Notes under the pieces: generated by a model
The model's database searches: none
Told to the model about the DNA's origin: nothing
What the model saw: the letters and a program-made list of their open reading frames with translations, nothing else
In this document: piece by piece, positions 1-8,371 of the stretch
Position numbering within the stretch: the stretch's first letter is position 1
How the letters are laid out: each line of letters opens with the position of its first letter
Origin: Flavobacterium celericrescens
GTDB taxonomy: Bacteria > Bacteroidota > Bacteroidia > Flavobacteriales > Flavobacteriaceae
Direction of reading: 5' to 3'
NCBI RefSeq assembly: GCF_011392075.1
Contig: NZ_JAAJBV010000001.1
Location: 1 to 64,000, forward strand
Length of the DNA stretch: 64,000 nucleotides
Translations under genes and position numbers: made by a program

Positions 1-2418
1 TGGTAAAGCATTCACGGTTATTGTCACACTTCCACTTGCGGTATTGTTACAAACCGGTGTTGTTGCACTTGCTACACTTACTAAATTATATGTCGAGTTT
101 GCTGTCAATACCGGTGTAGTTACACTCACATTTCCTGTTGCGTCTAATAAAATAGTTTGGTTCGCTCCACCATCAACTGTATAGGTTATCGTTGCATTTG
201 GCGTTCCTGTGAAACTAACCACAGCGGTTGCGCCTGAACAAATTGTTGTTGCGCCTGATATAGCCGCTGTTGGTAATGGTAATACCGTAACCACTGCACT
301 TCCTGATGCTGTGTTAGTACAAGCTCCATTTACACTTACTAAATCATAAGTAGAATTCGTAGTTAATGCTGGTGTGGTTACACTTGCATTTCCTGTTGCA
401 TCTAATGTTATCGTTTGGTTCGCTCCTGAATCAACCGTATACGTTACAACTGCATTTGCTGTTCCTGTGAAACTAATCACTGCTGTTGAACCTGAACAAA
501 TTGTCGTTGAACCTGAAATTGATGCTGTTGGCAAAGCCGTTACTGTTACTGTAGCACTAGCTGTTAACGGAGTCGTAGTTGTTCCATCAAAAACACTTAC
601 CAATGTATAAGTTGAATTCGCAGTTAATACTGGCGTAGTTAGCACATATTGTCCAGCACCATCCAAAGTTATCGTTTGATTAGCTCCGCCATCAACCGTA
701 TACGTTACAACTGCATTTGGTGTTCCTGTGAAAGTCACAGTTCCTGTAGTACCCGAACAAATTGTGTTTGCTGTTACTGAAGCGGTTGGACCAGTAAAAA
801 CAGTCACTACCGCACTACCTGATAGAGTTACAACACATCCACTATTTACACTTACTAAATTATAGGTAGAATTAACTGTTAATGCAGGAGTAGTTATACT
901 TGCATTTCCTGATGCATCTAATGTTATCGTTTGGTTTGGTCCACCATCTACATTATACGTAACAACTGCATTTGGCGTTCCAGTAAAAGTTATTACCGTC
1001 GTTGTTCCTGACGGAATTGTTGTTGTACCAGAAATAGTTGCCGTTGGTAAGGTAGAATTTACAATAACATCAAACTGAGTAAAAGCAGGACAAGGAATTG
1101 CAAAATTTTCTACTCTAACATAAATTGTTGTAACCGTTTGAGTTGCAGTAAAATTTGATGATATCTGACCAGTATTATCAATAGCATCTTGAGCAGACAA
1201 ATAAAACAACACATCATAATCAGAAGGACTTAATGCTCCTAATACGGCTAAATTATTATCTGTCAAATTAAAATTATTAGTACAACTGTATAAATCTGGT
1301 GGATTTTGATTTATAGTAATACCTGGCAAATATTCCACAACTATACAATCATTTTGTGTACATGAAGCCCCAGAAATATTACTTGCTTGTAAACAATATG
1401 TACCTGGTTGAGATACCAACAACGTAGGCCCTGTAGCACCAACGATAACATTTGTATCTAAAGTCCATATAAAATTATAATCCGCTGGATCTAAATTAGA
1501 ATCTAATAATCTTGTATCGCCGGGACACATTGCCAAACCATTAGCTTCAGTCATATCATCAGTTTCAACTCCAATACCAACAGGATATGATAAGTCAGCA
1601 ACCCCTACATTGAAACTTCCTGCCTCAATAAAAACTGCAGAATTATAAGCACTATCATTTCTATCTGCTACAACTAATTTTATATGATATGGATTATTAG
1701 GTGTTACAGTTGAAGCCGCTGTCATTAAAACAGTTTGTCCATTAAAATTAATCGCAGCTCCAGCAGCATTAGCACCTCCATTAAATGCTCCAAAATAAGC
1801 GATATTCTCTGAAGAACAACCTGCATTATTTGCATTATCTCTAACTGTAATTACTGAAACCGGAGTTGAAGTACCAGGCACTAAAGCCAAATTAGTTACA
1901 GTTCCAGTTGTAACATCGGTTAAGAAAAAAGCAAAAGCATCAGAATAATTACATTGAAAAGTACCATATTCTTCAGACGCAAATAAGAAATTAAATGACA
2001 TTTGATCCGTCAAAGGCATAAAATCAAACTCAATTATAGTAGCGTCATTATAATCCGTCAGACCTGGATCAATTCCTAAAGCTTGAATATAGTTGAATAA
2101 TTGATTATCTCCTGGCCAAGCACCATCCCCTAAAGTTGTAGTATTTGGACCTGGTACATTTGTTAAAGCACCAGTATTCATAACAACCCCTGCACTTATA
2201 GGAAAATTAGGATTTGTATTGGTAAAATACCCAATCCCAGTTCTTGTTCCCAATGTTGCTCCAGAACTCCATGATATGTTGCTTACTAATGCACAAGGAG
2301 AATCAATCAATACATCCTCAACCAATTGTGGAACAGTGTGAGTTGTCGTGTTAACAACAATCGGTTGAGAGAAACCGATAGCAGTTATAAACAAAAAGAA
2401 TAAGTAAAGTTTTTTCAT
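1..2418 (-). CDS. Large repeat-containing surface protein, N-terminal part (3' end outside window)
   Basis: The frame is open from an ATG at 2418 down to base 1 (806 codons) with no stop, so the C-terminus lies outside the window. The protein starts with a signal peptide (MKKLYLFFLFITAIGFSQ). Residues of roughly 25-260 resemble the choice-of-anchor L domain of Bacteroidetes secreted proteins (motifs FDFMPLTDQMSFNFLFASEEYG, here read from 2070-1980, and a later VVADRND). After a linker with Cys-containing Ig/PKD-like segments, at least four Ig-like repeats of 85-87 residues follow, each with a core like TFTGTPNAVVTYTVDGG and an ICSG motif. Such architecture is typical of cell-surface adhesins exported by the type IX system, and a C-terminal sorting domain would be expected beyond the edge. 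The substrate is unknown. A perfect -7 element lies at 2472-2479. Confidence 0.85.
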   Translation of the reverse strand, partial: MKKLYLFFLFITAIGFSQPIVVNTTTHTVPQLVEDVLIDSPCALVSNISWSSGATLGTRTGIGYFTNTNPNFPISAGVVMNTGALTNVPGPNTTTLGDGAWPGDNQLFNYIQALGIDPGLTDYNDATIIEFDFMPLTDQMSFNFLFASEEYGTFQCNYSDAFAFFLTDVTTGTVTNLALVPGTSTPVSVITVRDNANNAGCSSENIAYFGAFNGGANAAGAAINFNGQTVLMTAASTVTPNNPYHIKLVVADRNDSAYNSAVFIEAGSFNVGVADLSYPVGIGVETDDMTEANGLAMCPGDTRLLDSNLDPADYNFIWTLDTNVIVGATGPTLLVSQPGTYCLQASNISGASCTQNDCIVVEYLPGITINQNPPDLYSCTNNFNLTDNNLAVLGALSPSDYDVLFYLSAQDAIDNTGQISSNFTATQTVTTIYVRVENFAIPCPAFTQFDVIVNSTLPTATISGTTTIPSGTTTVITFTGTPNAVVTYNVDGGPNQTITLDASGNASITTPALTVNSTYNLVSVNSGCVVTLSGSAVVTVFTGPTASVTANTICSGTTGTVTFTGTPNAVVTYTVDGGANQTITLDGAGQYVLTTPVLTANSTYTLVSVFDGTTTTPLTASATVTVTALPTASISGSTTICSGSTAVISFTGTANAVVTYTVDSGANQTITLDATGNASVTTPALTTNSTYDLVSVNGACTNTASGSAVVTVLPLPTAAISGATTICSGATAVVSFTGTPNATITYTVDGGANQTILLDATGNVSVTTPVLTANSTYNLVSVASATTPVCNNTASGSVTITVNALP
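15..1040 (-). repeat. Tandem ~258-bp coding repeats (Ig-like modules)
   Basis: The repeated segment beginning gcattt, followed by a ggcgttcc-like sequence, occurs at 194, 452, 713 and 968, giving spacings of 258, 261 and 255 bp. These are whole codons (86, 87 and 85 residues). Copies share long near-identical stretches around the sequence encoding VVTYTVDGGANQTI. The units are in-frame modules of the surface protein, not a CRISPR or intergenic repeat. Confidence 0.8.
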
Positions 2419-2471
2419 TATATAGTTGTTTGTCGTTTTTTTAACCTAAAGTTAATTTTATTTTAAAAAAA

Positions 2472-2479
2472 CAAATATA
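2472..2479 (-). promoter_or_regulatory. -7 promoter element of the surface-protein gene
   Basis: Read on the minus strand the sequence is TATATTTG, a perfect match to the Bacteroidetes -7 consensus TAnnTTTG, about 54 bp upstream of the ATG at 2418. No clear -33 TTG was seen at the usual distance. Confidence 0.55.
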
Positions 2480-2483
2480 AACA

Positions 2484-2510
2484 TTTGATAGAATTTTGTT
2501 CTTATCTTTG
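2484..2510 (+). promoter_or_regulatory. Promoter of the nfu-like gene
   Basis: TATCTTTG at 2503-2510 matches TAnnTTTG, with TTTG at 2484-2487 as a possible, slightly close (15 bp) -33 element. It sits 16 bp before the ATG at 2527. Its presence argues that an upstream in-frame TTG at 2485 is promoter sequence and not the start codon. Confidence 0.6.
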
Positions 2511-2526
2511 CAAAAACATAGTCAAA

Positions 2527-3426
2527 ATGCGCGTAATATCGACAAAAATAACAAATAACCCTTCAATTGTTAAATTTGAATTAGACGAGTTCATTGTTAG
2601 AACTGAAAATTTTGAATTTAAAAATATTGATGAAACTCAACAATCACCTTTAGCAAAGCAATTGTTTTTCTTGCCTTTTGTAAAAACGGTTTATATTTCA
2701 GCTAATTTTATTGCTATTGAAAAATTTTCAATTGTAGAATGGGAAGACGTTCAAGATGATGTAGCAAATCAAATTAATGAATTTATAAAAAATGGAGGTG
2801 AAATATTAAAAATTAACGAAAACAAGAATAAAAAAATTCCTGTTACAGTTTATGCTGAAACCACACCAAATCCTTCTGTTTTAAAATTTGCTTCAAATAA
2901 GTTAATGACTAAAACAGCGGTTGAATTTAAAAACATAGACGAAACAGCCGCATCACCTCTAGCAAAAGAATTATTTAAATTCCCTTTTGTTAAAGAAGTT
3001 TTTATTGATGAAAATTATATTTCTGTAACCAAATTTGCAGTAACAGAATGGGATGAAATTACTTTAGAATTAAGAACTTTCATTAAAGAATATATTGAAA
3101 ATGGAGGTACTGTGATTGATGAAAACGCAATTGTAAAAACAGACAATCATCAAAAACAACAAGAAAGTTATTTTGAGAACTTAGATGTTACTTCACAACA
3201 AATTATCAATATTATTGAAGAATATGTAAAACCAGCCGTTCAAAGTGATGGCGGAAATATTATGTTCGAATCCTTTGACCCTTCTGAAAAAAGAGTAAAA
3301 GTTGTACTCCAAGGTGCTTGTAGTGGATGTCCTTCATCGACTTTTACTTTAAAAAACGGAATCGAAAACATGCTAAAAGACATGTTAAAAGATCAAGATA
3401 TTATTGTTGAAGCAATTAACGGATAA
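2527..3426 (+). CDS. NifU-family Fe-S scaffold protein with duplicated Nfu N-terminal domain
   Basis: The protein has 299 residues from the ATG at 2527 (MRVISTKITNNPSIVKFE). It contains two consecutive Nfu N-terminal domains (about residues 1-95 and 105-200). These are clearly an internal duplication, each with a NIDET..SPLAK core and a PFVK motif. The C-terminal NifU domain carries the cluster-binding CSGC motif (ACSGCPSST). Nfu proteins assemble or carry [4Fe-4S] clusters to client enzymes in the cytoplasm. I chose the ATG at 2527 and not an in-frame TTG at 2485 because the -7 promoter element lies between them. A hairpin terminator follows at 3460-3487. Confidence 0.9.
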   Translation: MRVISTKITNNPSIVKFELDEFIVRTENFEFKNIDETQQSPLAKQLFFLPFVKTVYISANFIAIEKFSIVEWEDVQDDVANQINEFIKNGGEILKINENKNKKIPVTVYAETTPNPSVLKFASNKLMTKTAVEFKNIDETAASPLAKELFKFPFVKEVFIDENYISVTKFAVTEWDEITLELRTFIKEYIENGGTVIDENAIVKTDNHQKQQESYFENLDVTSQQIINIIEEYVKPAVQSDGGNIMFESFDPSEKRVKVVLQGACSGCPSSTFTLKNGIENMLKDMLKDQDIIVEAING

Positions 3427-3452
3427 GCTTCAATCTTATTTAAAAATATTTT

Positions 3453-3460
3453 TACCTTTA
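3453..3460 (+). promoter_or_regulatory. Possible -7 element (TACCTTTA) before the DUF255 gene
   Basis: TACCTTTA differs from TAnnTTTG only in the last base and lies 27 bp upstream of the ATG at 3488. If used, the transcript would begin at or inside the hairpin at 3460-3482, so the hairpin would be both the nfu terminator and part of the next gene's leader. Confidence 0.3.
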
Positions 3461-3487
3461 AGCGTTCTAATAATGAACGCTTTTTTT
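3460..3487 (+). terminator. Intrinsic terminator of the nfu-like gene
   Basis: The stem AAGCGTTC/GAACGCTT (8 bp, 7-nt loop) is followed by a run of T up to 3487. It lies 34 bp after the nfu stop. The run of T ends directly against the ATG (3488) of the next gene. Confidence 0.75.
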
Positions 3488-5503
3488 ATGAATGAATTAC
3501 ATCTAGAATCAAGTCCTTACTTATTACAACATGCTCAAAATCCTATATTTTGGAAAGCATGGAACAACAATACATTAGCAACAGCAAAAAATGAAAACAA
3601 ACTAATCATCATCAGTATTGGTTATGCTGCCTGCCATTGGTGTCATGTTATGGAACATGAAAGTTTTGAAAACAATGAGGTTGCAACTGTTATGAATAAC
3701 AACTATATCGCAATTAAAGTTGACAAAGAAGAACGACCAGATGTAGATGCCATTTACATGAAAGCTTTACAAATAATGACAGGACAAGGAGGCTGGCCAC
3801 TAAATGTTGTTTGTTTACCTGATGGAAGACCAGTTTGGGGAGCAACATATGTAAAAAAAGAAAATTGGATTGATACTTTGGAACAACTTGCTGACATGTA
3901 TCATAATCATAGTCAAAAAGTTATTGAATATGCAGAAAAATTACATGAAGGCTTAAATATTCTAGGAATAGTTGAACAAAATATGCACACGGATGAATTC
4001 CCTTTTGAAAACATCCATTTTTTAGTTGAAAAATGGCAAAAAAGTTTTGATTTAGAGTATGGTGGCTATGCAAGAGCTCCAAAATTTATGATGCCAAACA
4101 ATCTTGAATTTCTTCAATACTATAGCTATATTTTTCAAAATAATACCATTTTAAAGCACGTTGATTTAAGCTTGACTAAAATGGCCTATGGTGGACTATT
4201 TGACACCGTTGATGGTGGTTTTTCACGTTATTCTGTTGACATAAAATGGCATATTCCTCATTTTGAAAAAATGCTGTATGATAATGGTCAATTAATTTCA
4301 GTTTATGCAGAAGCCTATAAACGATCGAAAAATCAATTATACAAATCTATTATTGACAAAACTTTGCAATTTATTGCAAACGAATTAACGGATAAATCTG
4401 GTGGATTTTACGCATCGCTTGATGCTGATAGTATAAACGAAATTCAAGAATTAGAAGAAGGTGCTTTTTATGTGTGGAAAAAAAACGAATTAGAATCAAT
4501 CCTTAAAGAAGATTATTCTTTGTTTGCTGAAGTATTTAACATCAACTCTTTTGGACATTGGGAACACGAAAATTATGTCTTAATCCAAAAAGAAAGCCTA
4601 TCTGAAATTGCTACAAAAAACAACATTTCTCTTGAAAAATTGATTCTAAAAAAACAACGTTGGGAAAATCTACTCTATCAAATTCGAAGCAAGAGACAAA
4701 AACCAAGATTAGATGACAAATGTTTAACTTCATGGAACGCCATGATGCTTAAAGGCTATGCTGATGCTTATAGCGCTTTGGGAAATATAAATTATTTGGC
4801 TATAGCCGAAAAAAACGCACTCTTTATTACCCAAAAACTTTGGACACCAGAAGGCAATTTACTTCATTCTTACAAAAATGGAACTGCAAAAATTGAAGGT
4901 TTTTTAGAAGATTATGCTTTTACAATTGACGCTTTTATCCGATTATATCAAGTGACTTTTAATGAAGAATATCTTCAAAACGCAAAACAATTAACCGATT
5001 ATTGTTTGGAACAATTTTATGATGAAAACCAACAATTTTTTGCTTTTAACTCAAGAAATGATTCACAATTAATCGCTCCGCATTTTGAAGTAGAAGATAA
5101 CGTTATTCCAGCTGCTAATTCAGTTATGGCTAATAATTTGTATACTTTAAGTATTTTGTACCATAACTCCTACTATGAAAAATTAGTCAATCAAATGTTG
5201 CATCATATCACTGTGAAAATTGATTACGCATCAGCTTATTCCAACTGGATGAAATTATGGCTAATAAAAAATAGCGGAAAAGAATTGGCTATTTGTGGCG
5301 AAAAAGCTCAACAAGAATTACAAAAAATAAACTCAGAATATCTACCAAATATAATTATTGCAGGAAGTAGTAGAAATAGTTCAATACCATTTTTAGCCCA
5401 TCGATTTGTAGCAAACGAAACCATGTTTTACCTTTGTGAAAATAAAAGTTGTTTACAACCCGAAACTTCATTTGAAGCAATTCAATCAAAAATCAATTCA
5501 TGA
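3488..5503 (+). CDS. Thioredoxin domain-containing protein, DUF255 / YyaL (SPATA20-like) family
   Basis: The protein has 671 residues from the ATG at 3488 (MNELHLESSPYLLQHAQNP). This matches the usual family N-terminus with its conserved SPYLLQHA, so the longer in-frame start at 3404, inside the nfu gene, is rejected. The N-terminal thioredoxin-like domain carries the family CHWCHVM motif near residue 50. The rest is an alpha/alpha-barrel resembling N-acylglucosamine 2-epimerases, with WHIPHFEKMLYDN and RPRLDDK-like motifs. The biochemical function of the family is not established. The stop codon overlaps the start of the MscS-type gene (ATGA), so the two are probably co-transcribed. Confidence 0.9.
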   Translation: MNELHLESSPYLLQHAQNPIFWKAWNNNTLATAKNENKLIIISIGYAACHWCHVMEHESFENNEVATVMNNNYIAIKVDKEERPDVDAIYMKALQIMTGQGGWPLNVVCLPDGRPVWGATYVKKENWIDTLEQLADMYHNHSQKVIEYAEKLHEGLNILGIVEQNMHTDEFPFENIHFLVEKWQKSFDLEYGGYARAPKFMMPNNLEFLQYYSYIFQNNTILKHVDLSLTKMAYGGLFDTVDGGFSRYSVDIKWHIPHFEKMLYDNGQLISVYAEAYKRSKNQLYKSIIDKTLQFIANELTDKSGGFYASLDADSINEIQELEEGAFYVWKKNELESILKEDYSLFAEVFNINSFGHWEHENYVLIQKESLSEIATKNNISLEKLILKKQRWENLLYQIRSKRQKPRLDDKCLTSWNAMMLKGYADAYSALGNINYLAIAEKNALFITQKLWTPEGNLLHSYKNGTAKIEGFLEDYAFTIDAFIRLYQVTFNEEYLQNAKQLTDYCLEQFYDENQQFFAFNSRNDSQLIAPHFEVEDNVIPAANSVMANNLYTLSILYHNSYYEKLVNQMLHHITVKIDYASAYSNWMKLWLIKNSGKELAICGEKAQQELQKINSEYLPNIIIAGSSRNSSIPFLAHRFVANETMFYLCENKSCLQPETSFEAIQSKINS

Positions 5504-6270
5504 GAGCAATAGAAATTCAAAATTATTTTGAAACCGTTAAAAAATTAGTCTTAGAATATTCTCCAAAATTTGTAGTGGCGGTTATTATACTTTTAGTTGG
5601 ACTTTGGGCTACAAGCTTTATTACAAGAACCGCTAAAAAATTAATGATAAAGCGCAATGTAGAATTAACGCTTTCAAATTTTATTGGAAATCTAATTTTT
5701 TGGACGCTTCGCATTCTTTTATTTGTAACTGTTATTTCAAAACTTGGAATAGAAACCTCTTCATTTGTGGCTATTTTAGGAGCTGCTGGATTAGCTGTAG
5801 GTCTATCATTACAAGGTTCATTATCAAATTTTGCTGGTGGAATTTTAATCATATTATTCAAACCTTTCAAACTTGGCGATACAATTGAAGCCCATGGTGA
5901 AACAGGAAAAGTAGCTGAAATTCTAATATTTTCAACTAAATTAATCACCGCAACTAATCAAGTGATTTATATTCCAAATGGAATTTTATCAAATGGAAAA
6001 ATTAAAAACTATTCACAATTAGGAATTAGAAGAGCCGATTTAATATTAAAAACAAGTTACCAATCTAACTTTTCGGAAATTAAATCAAATATCTTAAGTT
6101 TTGTAGCAACTCATGAACTCATTTTACAAGAACCAAAACCAGAAGTTTTAGTGAACGAATTATCAGAAACTACAATTGTTTTTGTTGTAAAAGTTTGGAC
6201 AAATAATGCTGATTTTGCAAAAGTAAGTTCCGATATTTTAGAGTTCAGCAAAACCGTTGTAAAACTTTAA
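5500..6270 (+). CDS. Small-conductance mechanosensitive ion channel (MscS family)
   Basis: The protein has 256 residues. Three membrane segments lie at about 22-42, 62-82 and 85-125. The last is the glycine/alanine-rich pore helix (LGAAGLAVGLSLQGSLSNFAGG), followed by the beta-domain motif FKLGDTIEAHGETGKV and the IPNG motif typical of MscS. Members open under membrane tension to release solutes during osmotic downshock. The length is close to a minimal MscS. The ATG overlaps the upstream stop by 4 bp. Its stop directly abuts the stop of the convergent tsaB gene, with no intergenic base. Confidence 0.92.
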   Translation: MRAIEIQNYFETVKKLVLEYSPKFVVAVIILLVGLWATSFITRTAKKLMIKRNVELTLSNFIGNLIFWTLRILLFVTVISKLGIETSSFVAILGAAGLAVGLSLQGSLSNFAGGILIILFKPFKLGDTIEAHGETGKVAEILIFSTKLITATNQVIYIPNGILSNGKIKNYSQLGIRRADLILKTSYQSNFSEIKSNILSFVATHELILQEPKPEVLVNELSETTIVFVVKVWTNNADFAKVSSDILEFSKTVVKL

Positions 6271-6930
6271 TTATTTGGTTAAAACAAAATCTTTTAGATA
6301 AAAAGGTTCAAAATAAGCCACATCAACAAATTCCTTTTTTTGAAATTTATCAAATGACAAAGCGCTCATTTCATTAGCCGAAGGAAATATTTTTGAACTA
6401 TGAAAAACAAATTTCTCATCGATTAATATGTTTTTGAACTTTTCAATTCCGTCGCCTACTAAATGAATAATTTCTGTAATTTCTTGATATGAGGTTTCAT
6501 CAATTATTTCAGCTTGAGTAGCTCTAATTTGCTTGTGATTTTTATCGAAAAAAGCAGAAAAAACTTCCATTCTTCTCGCATCAATCATTGGAAGAATAAC
6601 ACCATTTTCTATTTCAACTTGTTTAGCTAAAAGTTGTAAAGTATCTATCGCAATTAATGGAATATTCAACGCATAACAAAATCCTTTAGCCGAAGACACC
6701 CCAATTCGCAAACCAGTATAAGATCCAGGACCTTGGCTTACTGCAACTGCAGTCAAATCAGAAAATTTTACGTTGTTTTCATGTAAAATCTCTTCAATAA
6801 AAACGTGCAATTTTTCAGCGTGAGAAAAATTTTGAGCAGCAATTTCTTTACAAGCAATGGTTTTTCCGTTTTTTGCTAAAGCTACTGAACAATTTTTTGT
6901 AGCGGTTTCTAAATTTAAAATAAGCGACAT
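6271..6930 (-). CDS. tsaB: tRNA threonylcarbamoyladenosine biosynthesis protein TsaB
   Basis: The protein has 219 residues with an ASKHA (sugar kinase/Hsp70/actin) fold. It starts LILNLETATKNCSVAL and has the family signature SQGPGSYTGLRIG near residue 70. TsaB is the non-catalytic partner of TsaD and TsaE in forming t6A37 on ANN-decoding tRNAs. It follows the efflux adaptor gene on the same strand but is separated from it by a terminator hairpin, so it probably has its own expression. It converges on the MscS gene. Confidence 0.93.
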   Translation of the reverse strand: MSLILNLETATKNCSVALAKNGKTIACKEIAAQNFSHAEKLHVFIEEILHENNVKFSDLTAVAVSQGPGSYTGLRIGVSSAKGFCYALNIPLIAIDTLQLLAKQVEIENGVILPMIDARRMEVFSAFFDKNHKQIRATQAEIIDETSYQEITEIIHLVGDGIEKFKNILIDEKFVFHSSKIFPSANEMSALSFDKFQKKEFVDVAYFEPFYLKDFVLTK

Positions 6931-6970
6931 AATTTATTTTTGAATGGCAAAGTTAATAAGGAATCTACTC

Positions 6971-7003
6971 TAAAAAAAATAAGACGCTATTTCTAGCGCC
7001 TTA
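6971..7003 (-). terminator. Intrinsic terminator after the efflux adaptor gene
   Basis: On the minus strand the sequence is a GC-containing stem AAGGCGCT/AGCGTCTT (6-nt loop, one G-T pair), closed by an A-T pair and followed by a run of eight T. It lies 25 bp downstream of the adaptor stop at 7028. Confidence 0.75.
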
Positions 7004-7027
7004 TCTAACTCAAATATAATCAAAATT

Positions 7028-8350
7028 TTATTTTTCAACTTCAGCTTTGTCTTTTTTATCCTTATCAGACTCGACTTTTACTTTATCATTTGATACTAAA
7101 TCTTTAGAAACCGTTGTGTAAGGACCAATAATAATTTCCTCCCCAGGTTTTAAGCCAGATATAATTTCTATATTACTATCATCTTGAATACCCGTTTTTA
7201 CTACACGTAATTTTGCTTTGTCGCCCACTTTCACAAATACACATTCATATTTTTTATCGCCTTTTGGAGCAGTACCTTTTTTCTCTTGCTCTTCTTTTTC
7301 TAGTTCAGCAACAATATCTTTTTTTACCGAAGTGGTATCGTCTTTAATTACAACAGCACTAATTGGCACGGCTACAATATTTTCTTTACGTTTTGTAATA
7401 ATATCAACTGTTGCTGTCATTCCTGGTCTAAAAGGCGAATAATTTTCTGGTTTTCCTGCCAACAAATCTTGGTAAGATTCTTTTAAAATTCTAACTTTCA
7501 CTTTAAAATTGGTTACCTGATCTGCTGTTAAAGCCGTACTTGCCGAATTTGAAATACTTGTAACAATTCCTTTAAATTCCCTTTTCAAATACGCATCAAC
7601 TTCTATATTTGCAGAGTCCCCAATATTTATTTTCACAATATCATTTTCATTTACATCTACTTCAACTTCCATATTGTTTAAGTTGGCAATTCTAAGGATT
7701 TCAGTTCCTGCCATTTGCTGCGTTCCTAGAACACGTTCGCCCAATTCTATATTTAATAACGAAATAGTTCCATCTGCTGGTGCATAAATAGTGGTTCTAC
7801 CTAAGTTGTCTTTAGCTTCAGTTACAGTTGCTGATGCACTTTGCACTTGATAATAAGCAGATTGTTTATTGGCAACAGCTACTTCATAAGAAGAAACCAC
7901 TTTATCCCATTCAGATTTTGAAATAATTCCCTTTTCAAATAATCTTTTGTTTCTATCGAAGTTTGCTTTGGCTTCTTTTACTTGAGCATCTGCTTGGCTT
8001 AAACCTGCTTTTGTAGTAGACATAGAAGCTACCGAACGGTTTACACCAGACTCATATAAATCAGGATTAATTCGCACTAATAAATCTCCTTTTTTTACTT
8101 GTTGCCCTTCTTTTACAGGTAATGCAATAACTTCCCCAGAAACTTCAGACGAAATTTTCACTTCAATTTCAGGCTGAATTTTTCCAGTAGCTGAAACTGT
8201 TTCAACTATAGTAGTTTGTGCAACTTTTGACAATTCAACAATTTTTGAATCATCATTATTACCAATAACTCCTCCTTTTTTAAGCCCAACTAATAATAGG
8301 ATTAATCCAATAGCACTTCCTAATAAAATGAATATGGTTTTCTTTGACAT
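7028..8350 (-). CDS. Efflux transporter periplasmic adaptor subunit (RND/MacA-HlyD type)
   Basis: The protein has 440 residues. An N-terminal membrane anchor (about 5-23) is followed by the barrel-sandwich/lipoyl half-motif VSGEVIALPVKEGQQVKKGD, an alpha-helical hairpin (about 105-190), the second lipoyl half (TIYAPADGTISLLNIELGE), a beta-barrel domain and a membrane-proximal domain. A Lys/Glu-rich insert near 345-370 and a charged C-terminus are present. Adaptors bridge an inner-membrane pump to TolC. It is encoded 21 bp after the tolC-like gene. No ABC permease (MacB) or RND pump gene is adjacent, so the inner-membrane partner is not visible here. Confidence 0.9.
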   Translation of the reverse strand: MSKKTIFILLGSAIGLILLLVGLKKGGVIGNNDDSKIVELSKVAQTTIVETVSATGKIQPEIEVKISSEVSGEVIALPVKEGQQVKKGDLLVRINPDLYESGVNRSVASMSTTKAGLSQADAQVKEAKANFDRNKRLFEKGIISKSEWDKVVSSYEVAVANKQSAYYQVQSASATVTEAKDNLGRTTIYAPADGTISLLNIELGERVLGTQQMAGTEILRIANLNNMEVEVDVNENDIVKINIGDSANIEVDAYLKREFKGIVTSISNSASTALTADQVTNFKVKVRILKESYQDLLAGKPENYSPFRPGMTATVDIITKRKENIVAVPISAVVIKDDTTSVKKDIVAELEKEEQEKKGTAPKGDKKYECVFVKVGDKAKLRVVKTGIQDDSNIEIISGLKPGEEIIIGPYTTVSKDLVSNDKVKVESDKDKKDKAEVEK

Positions 8351-8371
8351 GACTATTTATTTAATTTTTTA

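Noticed and set aside
374..610. Plus-strand open frame of 78 residues inside the adhesin repeats
   Set aside because: It is an antisense shadow of the repeat-encoding gene. Its low-complexity Val/Thr composition mirrors the repeats and there is no promoter.
15..1040. CRISPR array suggested by regular repeats
   Set aside because: The period is ~258 bp, repeats are in frame with an open coding sequence, and there are no short spacers.
2485..2526. Upstream TTG start of the nfu-like gene
   Set aside because: The -7 promoter element TATCTTTG lies within this stretch, so the ATG at 2527 is preferred.
3404..3487. Longer start of the DUF255 protein overlapping nfu
   Set aside because: The family normally begins at the SPYLLQHA region. 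The extra residues would be encoded by the nfu 3' end and the terminator hairpin.
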